From assembly GCF_003626695.1 (NCBI RefSeq), contig NZ_RBAH01000002.1, positions 310,001 through 374,000 of the forward strand: a DNA stretch of 64,000 nt. Reading direction: 5' to 3'. A model generated the notes under the pieces. It made no database searches. It had not been told where the DNA came from and saw nothing but the letters and a program-made list of their open reading frames with translations. Position 1 is the stretch's first letter; every line of letters starts with the position of its first letter. Origin of the DNA: Paenibacillus ginsengarvi (lineage in GTDB: Bacteria; Bacillota; Bacilli; Paenibacillales; NBRC-103111). The translations under genes and the position numbers were made by a program. Shown one piece after another: positions 9,492 to 18,496 of the stretch.

Positions 9492-10535
9492 ATGTCCGTC
9501 ATGACTGTAACCGGCAAAGTAAATGCCGATAGCTTGGGTTGGGTGCTGCCGCACGAACATGCTTGTATCGACCTGAGACCGCTAGTGCCCGCGCCGCACC
9601 ATATCTCGGCCAAAGTGCTGGCGAAGGAGAACGTATCCCTCGCCAACTCAGGCGCGCTGCGCCGCAATCCTTATGCCGTTCTGGATAATGCGGTGATCGA
9701 CGACGAAGCGGTGATTCGGGAGGAGCTTCTTGCGTTCAAACAAGCCGGAGGCACGACCCTGGTCGACCTGACTTTGCGGGAGATCGGCCGCGATCCGGTT
9801 ATGCTGGCCCGTCTGTCGCGGACGCTCGATATCCGTATCGTCGCCGGCTGCGGCTACTATATCAAGGCGACGCATCCCCCCGATATGGACGAGAAATCGG
9901 TCGAGTCGATCGCGGAGGAGATGCTGACCGACATCCGGCTAGGCATCGACGGAAGCTCGATCAAAGCCGGCGTCATCGGCGAAATCGGCACAAGCGAGAT
10001 CATCTACCCGAACGAGCGCAAGACGCTGATCGCCGCCGCCGCCGTGCAGCGGGAAACCGGACTCGGCCTGCACGTGCATACGGACTTATGGGCAAGGAAC
10101 GGCTCCGAGGCGGTTCACATTCTCGTGGGGCACGGGGCCGATCCCGGCAAAATCTGCATCAACCATATCGATGTCGATATCCGGCTCGATTATTTGCAGG
10201 AACTGCTGGACCAGGGCGTCTATATCGAGTTCGACAACTTCGGCAAAGAATTTTATGCCGACCGCAGACACCGCAGCGTACTGAGAGGGCTGTTCGCCCG
10301 GGACATCGACCGGGTGCGCACGCTGAAAGCTTTGATCGACAGCGGCTACGGTTCCCGCCTGCTCGTATCGAACGACGTCTGTCTGAAAACATGCCTGCAC
10401 CGCTACGGCGGCTGGGGATACGATCACGTCATTACCAATATCGTCCCGATGATGGAGGACGAGGGCCTAACCCCGGAGCAAATCCGTATGTTGTTTTGCG
10501 ACAACCCGGCGGCCTTTCTGGACGACGGGAAATAA
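9492..10535 (+). CDS. Phosphotriesterase-family lactonase/hydrolase
   Basis: This 347-aa protein belongs to the phosphotriesterase (COG1735) branch of amidohydrolases. The visible metal-site motifs are H21-E-H23 after the first strand, Glu in VIGEIG (where classic phosphotriesterase has a carboxylated Lys), HVHTD, NHID and the terminal Asp in SNDVC. Family members with this Glu variant include lactonases and phosphohydrolases. With isomerase-like and amidohydrolase-like neighbours, opening of a sugar lactone is the likeliest role, but the substrate is inferred only. The start has AGGAGG ten bases upstream, and the gene is 48 bases after the 709-aa gene and 12 bases before the next, consistent with one operon. 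Confidence 0.85.
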   Translation: MSVMTVTGKVNADSLGWVLPHEHACIDLRPLVPAPHHISAKVLAKENVSLANSGALRRNPYAVLDNAVIDDEAVIREELLAFKQAGGTTLVDLTLREIGRDPVMLARLSRTLDIRIVAGCGYYIKATHPPDMDEKSVESIAEEMLTDIRLGIDGSSIKAGVIGEIGTSEIIYPNERKTLIAAAAVQRETGLGLHVHTDLWARNGSEAVHILVGHGADPGKICINHIDVDIRLDYLQELLDQGVYIEFDNFGKEFYADRRHRSVLRGLFARDIDRVRTLKALIDSGYGSRLLVSNDVCLKTCLHRYGGWGYDHVITNIVPMMEDEGLTPEQIRMLFCDNPAAFLDDGK

Positions 10536-10547
10536 AGGAGGCGTCCC

Positions 10548-11333
10548 ATGAAATGGATCGATTGCAGCTGCGGAATCGGCTATAGAACCGTCAATTCCGA
10601 CATCGTCAATCACGAGTTTTTCCTGATCCGGGAAAAAGTCGAACAGGCTCGCCACGCGGAGGAGCTGCTGGAGACATTGGACTTTTGCGGCATTGCGGGC
10701 GCCGTAGTCTACCATGCGACGATGATCGATGTCGACCCCGGCTACGGCAACGCGAAGCTTTTGGAGGAAACGGCCAAAGCGCCGGAGAGGCTCCTCCCGA
10801 CCTGGACGATTTTGCCCGCGATCACAGACGAGGAATTTGCTCCGCAGCCGCTGTTTGGCCGCATGAAGCAAAGCAGCGTACGCCTGCTGCGGGCTTATCC
10901 GGAGCGCAATCGCTATATGCTTAATAGGGTGACGATGGGAGAGCAGCTCGATGCGATCGCCGCGGCGCGCATCCCGCTGTATTTGTCCCCGAGTACAGGT
11001 TGGGAGCCTATATACAGCGTGCTGGAACAGTTTCCCGAGCTGACGGTCATCATCCACAATTACGGCTTGTGGAGCCACGCCCGCTTTTTGTACCCGCTGC
11101 TTCGCACGTACCGCAATGTGTACATCGAGTGCGGCGATATGCAGACAGCAGGCGAATTGAAGCATTTATGCGCCAAATTCGGCTCGGAGCGGATTTTGTT
11201 CGGTTCCGATTTTCCAAGCAACAATATAGGCGGCCCGCTGGCGACCGTCATCGGATCGGGGATCGGTCAAGCGGACATCGCGAATATCGCCTGCGGCAAT
11301 ATCGAGCGTTTGTTAAGCGAGGTGCGGTTATGA
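10548..11333 (+). CDS. Amidohydrolase family protein with degenerate first metal motif
   Basis: This 261-aa TIM-barrel protein is of the amidohydrolase-2 type. The later conserved residues are present (His in VIIHNYG near 167, GSDFP near 222). The usual H-x-H after strand 1 is replaced by C-S-C in IDCSCGIG, so the canonical metal centre is incomplete. It may be a mononuclear or structural homologue, or a partner of the adjacent full-motif amidohydrolase. AAGGAGG precedes the ATG with ideal spacing. Its TGA overlaps the next gene's ATG (ATGA), indicating translational coupling. Confidence 0.8.
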   Translation: MKWIDCSCGIGYRTVNSDIVNHEFFLIREKVEQARHAEELLETLDFCGIAGAVVYHATMIDVDPGYGNAKLLEETAKAPERLLPTWTILPAITDEEFAPQPLFGRMKQSSVRLLRAYPERNRYMLNRVTMGEQLDAIAAARIPLYLSPSTGWEPIYSVLEQFPELTVIIHNYGLWSHARFLYPLLRTYRNVYIECGDMQTAGELKHLCAKFGSERILFGSDFPSNNIGGPLATVIGSGIGQADIANIACGNIERLLSEVRL

Positions 11334-12157
11334 ACAGAGTAGGCATCCAAATGACGAATCCGTCGAAACTGGCCCAAGAGTTTGTGGAGACCGGCAAACT
11401 GCGCAGCCTGTCGATCATCGATATGCACACGCATATGGGGCCGTTTTACGGCACGTTTTTGCCGGAAGCCGGGTTGGATCGGATGCTCCGTATGATGGAC
11501 CAGGAAAACATCGAGTGGATCATCTCAGCTCCGCACAGCGCCTTGTTCGATCCGATTGCCGGCAACAGCGAGATCGTGCAAGCGATGGCCCAGCATCCGA
11601 AGCGCATCTACGGCTACTACACGTTTAACCCGAATTACGCCGACGGGCTGGAGCGCGATCTGGCCGATTTCGCCAAGCATCCGGGGTACGTCGGCTTCAA
11701 GCTTTTGCCGGATTACCACAAGTACCCGTTGACCGGGGATCAATTAACACCGCTGTACGAGTTCGCGAACGATAACGGATTGCTGCTGCTCTCGCATACA
11801 TGGGGCCATAGCCCGTATAACCCGCCGGGAATGATTGCAGAGCTGGCTCGCCGTTATCCGAGGATCAAGTTTTTGATGGGACATTCGGCTCCCGGCGAAT
11901 GCGACCGGGCGATCGAGCTTGCAGCCGAGCTGCCGAACGTGTACTTAGAGCTGTGCGATACGCATCGGCTGAACGGGATGGTGCGGAAGATGGTGCGGGC
12001 CGCGACCTCCGAGAAGGTGCTGTTCGGCACCGATATGCCTTGGTACGACCCGCACTACGGCTTGGGCTGTGTCCTGTTCTCGGGCATCGAGGACGTGGAG
12101 ATCGCCAATATTATGCATCACAATGCCGTTCGTTTATTGGAGGAAATCGGCAAGTAA
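11330..12157 (+). CDS. Amidohydrolase-2 family hydrolase
   Basis: This 275-aa metal-dependent hydrolase of the amidohydrolase-2 family has the complete motif set: D-M-H-T-H near residue 29, LLLLSHTWG, FLMGHSAPG and LFGTDMPW. Relatives hydrolyse lactones or decarboxylate aromatic acids; here a lactone or ring-opening role is inferred from neighbours. The ATG at 11330 overlaps the previous stop by four bases, so it is very likely co-translated with the degenerate amidohydrolase upstream. The pair may form a heteromer in which only this subunit is catalytic. Confidence 0.85.
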   Translation: MNRVGIQMTNPSKLAQEFVETGKLRSLSIIDMHTHMGPFYGTFLPEAGLDRMLRMMDQENIEWIISAPHSALFDPIAGNSEIVQAMAQHPKRIYGYYTFNPNYADGLERDLADFAKHPGYVGFKLLPDYHKYPLTGDQLTPLYEFANDNGLLLLSHTWGHSPYNPPGMIAELARRYPRIKFLMGHSAPGECDRAIELAAELPNVYLELCDTHRLNGMVRKMVRAATSEKVLFGTDMPWYDPHYGLGCVLFSGIEDVEIANIMHHNAVRLLEEIGK

Positions 12158-12195
12158 AGAGACAGTCAAACAGCGGTTGGAGAGGGAGGAACTGT

Positions 12196-13719
12196 ATGAG
12201 TGAAGCGATCCATGCAATACCGGAAGCGTCTAAACAGGGAGGGCCAGAGGTGATCGAATCGTTCGAGGTCGCCAAAGGAAACGTATTCGGCGATTTGCTG
12301 AGCAAGCGGTCCGAGCCGCGTACATTGAAGGTCGGTTTGATAACGGTCGGTTTTTTTGAATATTGGCGCATGTTTCCAGCCTCATTTCAAGACGAGGTGC
12401 GCCACGATATGACGCTTGTGTACGAAAACCTGAAGCGGCATGTGAAACATGTCGTCTGGCCGGGTCTGGTGCATACGCTCGATACGGCGGACGCGGCGGG
12501 GCGTCAGCTGAAGGATGATCAGGTTGATCTGGTCGTATATGTAGCCGGAACGTATTGCCCCGACTATATGGCGATCCAGGTATTGTCCCATATCCGGGAA
12601 GTCCCGGTCCTCCTGTTCAATACACAGGGATCGAATCGCGTCAATTTGTCCGGAAGCTACGCGCATATGATGCGCAACAGCGGTCTGATCGCGAGTACGC
12701 AGCTCTCCGCCACCTTTCGCAAAATGGGCTGGTACCCGGACTTGAAGGTGGTCGTAGGAGCGCATGAGGAAGAGGCGGCTTATGCCGAAATCGGCGCTTA
12801 TGTACGTGCATACGAGACGTATATCGGCCTGCAAAGCTTGAATATCGGCGTGATCGGTCATGTGTTCCGGGGGATGTACGATTTCGAGTACGACAAAACG
12901 AAAATCAAGGGGACGCTCGGACCGAATGTCATCTCGATCCAGGTGGACCACCTGCTGCGGCAGTTCCGGGAGGCCGCCGAAGACGATATTCGAGATATTG
13001 TGTCGGCGACGAAAAATCGGTTCAACATTGTCGGTCTCGGCGACGAGGATATCGAGCGCTCGGCGAAGTTTTACTATGCGCTGCGCAGCACGATCGAACG
13101 GTTCCGGCTGGATGCCGTCACGCTGCTCGGCCAGCACTACACCGAGGAGAAGACGGGTACGACGCCGTATTTGGCAAACACGATGCTGCACGAGGAAGGC
13201 CGGTATGTGGTCAATACTGAAGGCGACGTTCACGGCCTGATCATGATGTGCATCATGAACCGTCTGACCGGCCAGACGCCGGCGTTCGCCGAGTGGGGAG
13301 AATACGACGAGACGTTAAACGCGATCCTGATGATCCACCACGGCTATGCCCATACGGACTACGCGACCGATCGCGGCAGGATCAAAGTGAATCGTTCGCC
13401 GGAGCAGTGGGGGCTGGCGGGCAAAGGATTCGGTTTCGAATATACGCTGAAGCCGGGCGTCGTTACTCTCGGGCACCTGATCAACGATGCGGATGGCTAC
13501 AAAATGCTGATCGTCCGCGGTAAAGCGCTGCACGTCCCGGACAGTATCCCTTGCGAAGAAATTACGGCGCTGATCCAACTGGAGAGTCCGGTCAAGTCGT
13601 TTCTCGCCGCGTTGATCAAAGAAGGGTTCGCGCATCATTGCATTATCGCCTATGGCGATCTGAGCGAGGAGCTGAGCCAGATTGCCCGGTTTATGAACAT
13701 TCGGGCATGCGTGTACTGA
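12196..13719 (+). CDS. L-fucose/L-arabinose isomerase family protein
   Basis: This 507-aa protein of the FucI/AraA fold superfamily has an N-terminal Rossmann-like part (KVGLITVGFFEYW near 41 and VDLVVYVAGTYCPDYM) and a C-terminal metal-site region (NTEGDVHGLIMMCIMNRL, then HHGYAH). Characterised members interconvert aldoses and ketoses with Mn2+. The match is to the distant 'isomerase-related' group rather than to a true FucI or AraA. The ATG at 12196 follows GGGAGGA with six bases of spacing. It is 38 bases after the amidohydrolase gene and probably belongs to the same operon, suggesting isomerisation of the sugar released by the upstream hydrolases. Confidence 0.8.
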   Translation: MSEAIHAIPEASKQGGPEVIESFEVAKGNVFGDLLSKRSEPRTLKVGLITVGFFEYWRMFPASFQDEVRHDMTLVYENLKRHVKHVVWPGLVHTLDTADAAGRQLKDDQVDLVVYVAGTYCPDYMAIQVLSHIREVPVLLFNTQGSNRVNLSGSYAHMMRNSGLIASTQLSATFRKMGWYPDLKVVVGAHEEEAAYAEIGAYVRAYETYIGLQSLNIGVIGHVFRGMYDFEYDKTKIKGTLGPNVISIQVDHLLRQFREAAEDDIRDIVSATKNRFNIVGLGDEDIERSAKFYYALRSTIERFRLDAVTLLGQHYTEEKTGTTPYLANTMLHEEGRYVVNTEGDVHGLIMMCIMNRLTGQTPAFAEWGEYDETLNAILMIHHGYAHTDYATDRGRIKVNRSPEQWGLAGKGFGFEYTLKPGVVTLGHLINDADGYKMLIVRGKALHVPDSIPCEEITALIQLESPVKSFLAALIKEGFAHHCIIAYGDLSEELSQIARFMNIRACVY

Positions 13720-13779
13720 GGTCTGTCTGGCGAGTCGAACACCGGTCCTATAGATTATCGAACAGAAGGAGCAAATACG

Positions 13780-14988
13780 ATGAGTGCCATTCCGGCCGAA
13801 GAATTCGCGGCAAGAGCGGAAAAGCTGAAGCAGTTGATGCGGGAACACGATATGCAGGCATGTTTGATCTACGGGGACGAGTATCGCAAAGAAAACTTGC
13901 GCTATATAAGCAATTATTGGCCGTTGTTCGAACGGGGGGCGGCAATCGTACCGTTGGACGGCGAGCCGATCGTGATCGCGGCGCCCGAAGGCGATATGCT
14001 TTGCCGCGAAATGAGCGCCTGGACAGATATTCGGCTGCTCCCCGAATTTACTTGCGTCACCGTCCCCGAGCAGATCGATTATCCGTTGGCGCAGTATACG
14101 AGCTTGCGGGCCATTTTTCAGGAGCTGGGTGAAAGGCACCAGTTACAGCGCGTAGGCATAGTCGGCTTCGACGCGATGCCGGATGCCCTGCTTCATACGA
14201 TCGAAAGCAGCCTGGACGGTGTCGAAACCGTCAATGCGGGCCACCTTTTTTTCAAGCTGCGCATGACGAAAAGTGAGCATGAAATCGCTTGTCTCCGGCA
14301 AGCGGCGGCGATTGCCGACGCCGGCTACCGGCTGATGATCGAGCAGGTGAAGCCGGGGATGACGGAGCTGGAGCTCGCTTCGCTCGCCTACGGCGAATGC
14401 ACCCGGTTGGGGGCGGAATGCTTGCCTTTCTGCGTATTGACGAGCGGCGAGCGGGTGAAGACGATTATCGGCAGGCCGACGAACAAGGTCATCGCGAACG
14501 GGGATATGGTGATGGCCGCGATTGCCGTGCAGGTCGAAGGTTACGTGGCCACGATCGGCTTCCCGTTCGTCGCCGGCGAGATGAGCGGGGAACAGCGGGC
14601 GTTTATCGATACGCTGGTGGAAGCCGAGGAGCTGGCTTTGTCCACGCTGAAGGCAGGAGCCAAGCAAAGCGGGCTGGTACGCGCGGTCAAAGCTTATTTT
14701 TCCGACAAAGGCGTGACCGAGTACGATCTGTATCCGCCGCTGCACGGCTGCGGATTGTCCGAAGCGGAATCGCCGTACCCGGATGAACATGCCGCCGCCG
14801 TCTTTGAAGCGGGCATGACCGTCAATACGGATGTCAGCCTGTTCGGCCACCCCCACGGTTCGAACCGGATCGAGGAAAGCTTGCTTGTCACCGAAGACGG
14901 CTATGAGTCGATGTCGAAGCTGGTGCGGGAATTAAGCGCCGAGTGGCGACGGAACAAAACGGCTGTAACAGGCGGAGCCGACGAGTAA
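13780..14988 (+). CDS. M24 (Xaa-Pro peptidase/creatinase) family protein with degraded metal site
   Basis: This 402-aa protein has the two-domain architecture of the M24 family: a creatinase-type N-domain (about 10-150) and a pita-bread domain (about 160-390). Its C-terminal signature RIEESLLVTEDGYE matches the family and retains one Glu. The family's Asp ligands are not seen: the strand that normally reads D-x-G...D reads MAAIAVQVEGYVATIG, and the H-E-P region reads HGCGLSEAESP. It may therefore be a metal-free C-N hydrolase like creatinase, or non-enzymatic. It starts after AGAAGGAGC. As last gene of the run, before a strong terminator, it is likely co-expressed with the lactonase and isomerase genes. 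Confidence 0.8.
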   Translation: MSAIPAEEFAARAEKLKQLMREHDMQACLIYGDEYRKENLRYISNYWPLFERGAAIVPLDGEPIVIAAPEGDMLCREMSAWTDIRLLPEFTCVTVPEQIDYPLAQYTSLRAIFQELGERHQLQRVGIVGFDAMPDALLHTIESSLDGVETVNAGHLFFKLRMTKSEHEIACLRQAAAIADAGYRLMIEQVKPGMTELELASLAYGECTRLGAECLPFCVLTSGERVKTIIGRPTNKVIANGDMVMAAIAVQVEGYVATIGFPFVAGEMSGEQRAFIDTLVEAEELALSTLKAGAKQSGLVRAVKAYFSDKGVTEYDLYPPLHGCGLSEAESPYPDEHAAAVFEAGMTVNTDVSLFGHPHGSNRIEESLLVTEDGYESMSKLVRELSAEWRRNKTAVTGGADE

Positions 14989-14990
14989 AC

Positions 14991-15032
14991 AAAACGTCCG
15001 GTCTCCGGTTTAGCGAAGAGATCGGACGTTTT
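14991..15032 (+). terminator. Rho-independent terminator
   Basis: AAAACGTCCGGTCTC pairs with GAGATCGGACGTTTT around a short loop. The terminal A-run and T-run make it potentially bidirectional. It marks the end of the 5.9-15 kb operon. Confidence 0.9.
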
Positions 15033-15095
15033 CCCTAAAACTATTGTTTGGCGTGCATTCTATCATTTGTTTCATCAAACAAGGAGGAATGGTCG

Positions 15096-17192
15096 ATGAC
15101 GGACGTGAGAGGGACAAGGGTAGAGTCGGGAGAGCATACGGTGGAGGTGCGAATGAACGCGATACTCACCCGAAGAAAACTGCTGGCTTCGTTCGGCATA
15201 ACGGGTGCGGCGTTCGCGGCGGCCGGGCTGCTGCCCGGAGGGGTACTGGAGGCGGCGGGTCAAAGCGGCAGCGTCGGGATATCTGTCTACGGCAACGGCA
15301 ACAGCAACAGCAACGGGAACCCGCATTGCGACGACTGCGTTCGGGACATTACGCTGGCGGAATTAAGAGGGACTCCGAATACGTCTGCAGGATACGTGTA
15401 CTATGTGACCGATGCGGGCCAAGGCGGTCATTATTACTACGATCCGGGCGACACCTCCTCATCCGACGATACGGGGTCCGTTGTCGTTTCAAGCACCGGC
15501 CAGCGGTTCAAGCGGATCGTATCGGACGGGACGGTTAACGTAAAATGGTTCGGCGCGAAGGGCGACGGCACGACGAACGATACGGCTGCGTTAACGCTTG
15601 CAATCGCTTACACCTCGTCGATCTCCTCTTCGTCCAACATGCCGACACTTTTCTTTCCGCCAGCCGCGGGGTATGCCGTGGACTCGACCGTAACCGTTCC
15701 GGCGAACATACACGTGAAGATGGAAGCGCCGCTTGTATATACGGGAACCGCGAATGTCGCATGCCTCGAGATCGGCGGCACCTCTTCGGTCAACTCGCTG
15801 CTGACCTTGAAGCTGCAGGTGCAGCGGGCCGTTCAAGCCGATTGGCTGAGCGAGAACAGTGTCGGCATTAGACTGAACAATTGCAACGCCTGCGACATTC
15901 ATCTCGTCGAAGCGAGAGGGTTTACGATCGGCGTCCAATGCCTGGGCGCTTCGACCGGCTTCGTCTACAACGAAGTGCATCTCGGTGCGCTGACGAATAA
16001 CAAAATCGCGATTGACCTGACGAACCGCAATATGGGAAGGGGCGTCGGCTGGTGCAACGAGAACGTGTTCCTGAACGGCAGGATCTGGTGCACGAGTACG
16101 ACGAACCTTGGCATGGGACGTATCGGCGTGCGGATTACGTCGCAGGACGGAACGTATACGAACAATAACAACAACGTATTCTACAAGCCGAGCTTCGAGC
16201 TGAACGCCAGCCGGGCGAATCCGGAAGAAGCGCTGCCGGTTCTGATCGAGCATGGCACGGTCAATTTCTTTACGGACATTCGCAATGAAGGCAACAGTCC
16301 GGTCACGATCCGCACGAAGAACCTGTCAAACGCCAACGAACTGCAAGTCGGATATGGCAGCGCTAAAGCAGACGATGTGTCCCAATACGCGTCGACCGCC
16401 GTGAAGACCCGCCAAAGCCGGCTGATCGAATTCAACGCCATGATCTTTGGTTCCGGACCGCTTCATCGGAAAGCATGTTATTATGACGGGAGCACGGCCG
16501 TCCATATCCCGGGCATTGGCTTCGGCTCGTATAGTTCGGCGAACGTGTATCCCGCTTATCAGTTAAGCCTGCATGCGGAATATGTGGCTGTCCCCAGCTC
16601 TGCGTACGGTGCCCCGGGCGTGTTCGTCGACACGTCGAAGTGCAAAAGGTTCGTCGTCAAGCAAGATAGCGAGCCGGGATTCGGGGGGCGAATCTTTATC
16701 GTTTGTTACGATGCCGCCGGGCAAATTTTGACGCACCCGGGAGGGACCAACCCGGAGCCCTACGTCAAAACCTACGTAAACCGGACTGTGTTTTGGCGAA
16801 ACAACTATTTCGGCGGCAGCTATTCGACCGGCAGTGACAGCGTAGAGGATCTGTACTTTGCCGTGAACGACGCGGTGAAACGAGTGCGGGTGCTGTTCTG
16901 GCGGGGAAGCGCCGACTTGCGGTTGCGCTCGTTCTCCCTGTATGCCTTGGATAAATATTCTCCGGCGGTCTGGTCGGGTTATGACGAGCCCGCGGGCGCG
17001 CTGAATATCGGGATCGCCGCGCCGAGCGCCGGAGAATGGGCGAAAGGCAAAGTGGTGATCAACGTGAACCCGGTAACGATAAGCGGTACGGGAGGGACGT
17101 ATATCGTAGCGGAGTGGCGAAAGGTGACGACAGGCAGCTCAAACGTGCTGGGGACGGATTGGCTCGAGCTCCGTACGCCGGTCGGTCCATGA
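15096..17192 (+). CDS. Tat-exported beta-helix protein with tailspike-like N-module
   Basis: This 698-aa protein is predicted to be exported by Tat (R26-R27-K-L-L, then an Ala/Gly-rich hydrophobic stretch). Residues about 75-150 form a compact module ([38 protein letters not shown]) of the type that leads into right-handed beta-helices in phage tailspikes and GH28/pectate-lyase-3 proteins. The body is Asn/Gly-rich with repeated beta strands. A jelly-roll-like C-terminus ([22 protein letters not shown]) resembles tail-fibre ends. It probably binds or cleaves an extracellular glycan. The start at 15096 follows AAGGAGG; an ATG at 15153 behind GGAGGTG is an alternative that keeps the Tat motif. 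Paralogues are at 24.3, 35.6 and 59.0 kb. Confidence 0.75.
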   Translation: MTDVRGTRVESGEHTVEVRMNAILTRRKLLASFGITGAAFAAAGLLPGGVLEAAGQSGSVGISVYGNGNSNSNGNPHCDDCVRDITLAELRGTPNTSAGYVYYVTDAGQGGHYYYDPGDTSSSDDTGSVVVSSTGQRFKRIVSDGTVNVKWFGAKGDGTTNDTAALTLAIAYTSSISSSSNMPTLFFPPAAGYAVDSTVTVPANIHVKMEAPLVYTGTANVACLEIGGTSSVNSLLTLKLQVQRAVQADWLSENSVGIRLNNCNACDIHLVEARGFTIGVQCLGASTGFVYNEVHLGALTNNKIAIDLTNRNMGRGVGWCNENVFLNGRIWCTSTTNLGMGRIGVRITSQDGTYTNNNNNVFYKPSFELNASRANPEEALPVLIEHGTVNFFTDIRNEGNSPVTIRTKNLSNANELQVGYGSAKADDVSQYASTAVKTRQSRLIEFNAMIFGSGPLHRKACYYDGSTAVHIPGIGFGSYSSANVYPAYQLSLHAEYVAVPSSAYGAPGVFVDTSKCKRFVVKQDSEPGFGGRIFIVCYDAAGQILTHPGGTNPEPYVKTYVNRTVFWRNNYFGGSYSTGSDSVEDLYFAVNDAVKRVRVLFWRGSADLRLRSFSLYALDKYSPAVWSGYDEPAGALNIGIAAPSAGEWAKGKVVINVNPVTISGTGGTYIVAEWRKVTTGSSNVLGTDWLELRTPVGP

Positions 17193-17203
17193 TGGAGGAA
17201 GCT

Positions 17204-17581
17204 ATGAGCAAACAAGGAGCAAGAAACTGGTATATCGTTGACGGCTATATGCCCTACAAAAACAAAGTAGACGAGGCCGACTTCGAAGGACACGAAGCGG
17301 TCATAATTCTGAACTGCCACGATGCCGACGCGGAGATCGCGATGGACATTTATTACGAGGATCGGGAGCCGGACGCGAACATTCGGATTGTGGTTCCGGC
17401 GCGAAGGGTAAAATGCTTGCGTTTGGATCATCCGAACGATATCGGCGGCATCGCGCTGGATAGACAGAGGCAATATTCGCTGCGCTTCAGAAGCAGCATC
17501 GAGGTCATTATTCAGTACGGAAGAATGGACATCGCCCAGCCGAATCTGGCTTATATCGGCATGATGGGTTATTCAGAGTAG
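17204..17581 (+). CDS. ASRT-family (sensory rhodopsin transducer-like) protein
   Basis: This 125-aa protein closely fits the family founded by the Anabaena sensory rhodopsin transducer: NWYIVDGYMP at the N-terminus, EAVIILNCHDADAEIAMDIYYEDREP and the YGRMDIAQPNLAYIGMMGYS ending. There is no rhodopsin gene nearby. Family members in heterotrophs commonly sit with carbohydrate genes and have been proposed to be small-molecule, probably sugar, binding beta-sandwiches. It is 11 bases downstream of the beta-helix gene with GGAGGA before its ATG, so the two form one transcription unit closed by the terminator at 17612. Confidence 0.85.
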   Translation: MSKQGARNWYIVDGYMPYKNKVDEADFEGHEAVIILNCHDADAEIAMDIYYEDREPDANIRIVVPARRVKCLRLDHPNDIGGIALDRQRQYSLRFRSSIEVIIQYGRMDIAQPNLAYIGMMGYSE

Positions 17582-17611
17582 TTGACCCAAACCAGCCATA
17601 CACCGAACGAA

Positions 17612-17643
17612 AGGAAGACCGTCAGCTGGCGGTCTTCCTCTTT
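17612..17643 (+). terminator. Rho-independent terminator
   Basis: GGAAGACCG pairs with CGGTCTTCC around TCAGCTGG, followed by TCTTTC. The other flank is A-rich (CGAAA), so it may also serve the convergent VOC gene ending at 17686. Confidence 0.85.
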
Positions 17644-17685
17644 CATTCACTGCAATGGGCATACGCTCTAATCCCCAAGCAATCC

Positions 17686-18078
17686 TTAGGGAAGATTAAT
17701 TTGCCATGAAACTCCGAACTTATCGACTACCCAACCAAACTTCTTACTGAACGAATAATCACCTAACGGCATCAGGACCGCTCCATTCTCGGATAATTGT
17801 TTAAAAAGACGGTCAATTTCTTCCTCCGTGTCGGCTGTAATAAAAAGAGAAAACGAAGGTGTGAAAGTAAAAGCATGCTTCACATGACTATCGATACACC
17901 TATATTCCCGGCCCTTTAACGTAAAGGTGGCCTGAAAGACGCTTCCTTCTGCGCCTGCTTGATTGGCTCCGTATCGAGAGATGCTCGTAATCACCGAATC
18001 CTCGATGATAGAAGTGTAATAATTCATCGCTTCTTCTGCTTTTCCTTCGAACATTAAGAACGGCGTTATCTTTTCCAT
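17686..18078 (-). CDS. VOC family (PhnB/3-demethylubiquinone methyltransferase-like) protein
   Basis: This 130-aa VOC-superfamily protein of the PhnB-like type has ITPFLMFEGKAEEAMNYY at the N-terminus, SLFITADTEEEIDRLF in the middle and FGWVVDKFGVSWQI at the end. Such proteins are annotated as glyoxalase-like or 3-demethylubiquinone methyltransferase-like, but the biochemical role is usually unknown. AAGGAGA precedes the ATG. It follows the SRPBCC and ArsR genes on the same strand, an arrangement common for small stress or resistance cassettes, and is probably controlled by the operator at 19164. Confidence 0.85.
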   Translation of the reverse strand: MEKITPFLMFEGKAEEAMNYYTSIIEDSVITSISRYGANQAGAEGSVFQATFTLKGREYRCIDSHVKHAFTFTPSFSLFITADTEEEIDRLFKQLSENGAVLMPLGDYSFSKKFGWVVDKFGVSWQINLP

Positions 18079-18166
18079 GAATGATTATCTCCTTTTTCTT
18101 GTTTTTTAGCGGTCGTTTCTATTGACCCACTCGAACTGCGTCCAACCGCGGAAGGTCGGCGAACTT

Positions 18167-18496
18167 TCAATTTTTCCGCATCTTTTTGCCCCTCGCGATC
18201 TCGGTTTCGAGAGCGCTGAGCTTCGGTTCCCAGAAAGCGCGAAAACGATCGAGCCAATCATCGACCTCCTGCAGCAACCGGGCGTCCAGCGAATAGATGC
18301 GACGCTGCTTATCTACTTTTACGTTCGCGAAACCGTTATCTCGCAGAACCCGAAGATGCTGCGAAACGGCTGCTTGGGTAATACCAAATTCATGTTGGAT
18401 AACCTCGACAATATCGCCTGAACGTCGCTCGTTCTCTGCGAGTAGTTCCAAGATGCGACGTCGTACCGGATCGCCGAGAACGTCAAAGGCGTTCAT
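18167..18496 (-). CDS. ArsR family winged-helix repressor
   Basis: This 109-aa helix-turn-helix protein has the standard ArsR layout: LGDPVRRRILELLAENERRSGDIV, recognition helix ITQAAVSQHLRVLRDNGF and wing KVDKQRRIYSLD. There is no cysteine metal-binding motif of the ArsR/CadC type; it resembles the metal-independent subgroup encoded beside SRPBCC/AHSA1 genes. Its ATG overlaps the stop of the SRPBCC gene (ATGA), so the two are translationally coupled. It probably autoregulates the operon through the perfect 12-2-12 inverted repeat at 19164-19189. Confidence 0.9.
   Translation of the reverse strand: MNAFDVLGDPVRRRILELLAENERRSGDIVEVIQHEFGITQAAVSQHLRVLRDNGFANVKVDKQRRIYSLDARLLQEVDDWLDRFRAFWEPKLSALETEIARGKKMRKN

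Noticed and set aside
12382..14139. Minus-strand frames opposite the isomerase-like and M24 genes
   Set aside because: Codon composition and lack of motifs point to shadows of the forward genes.
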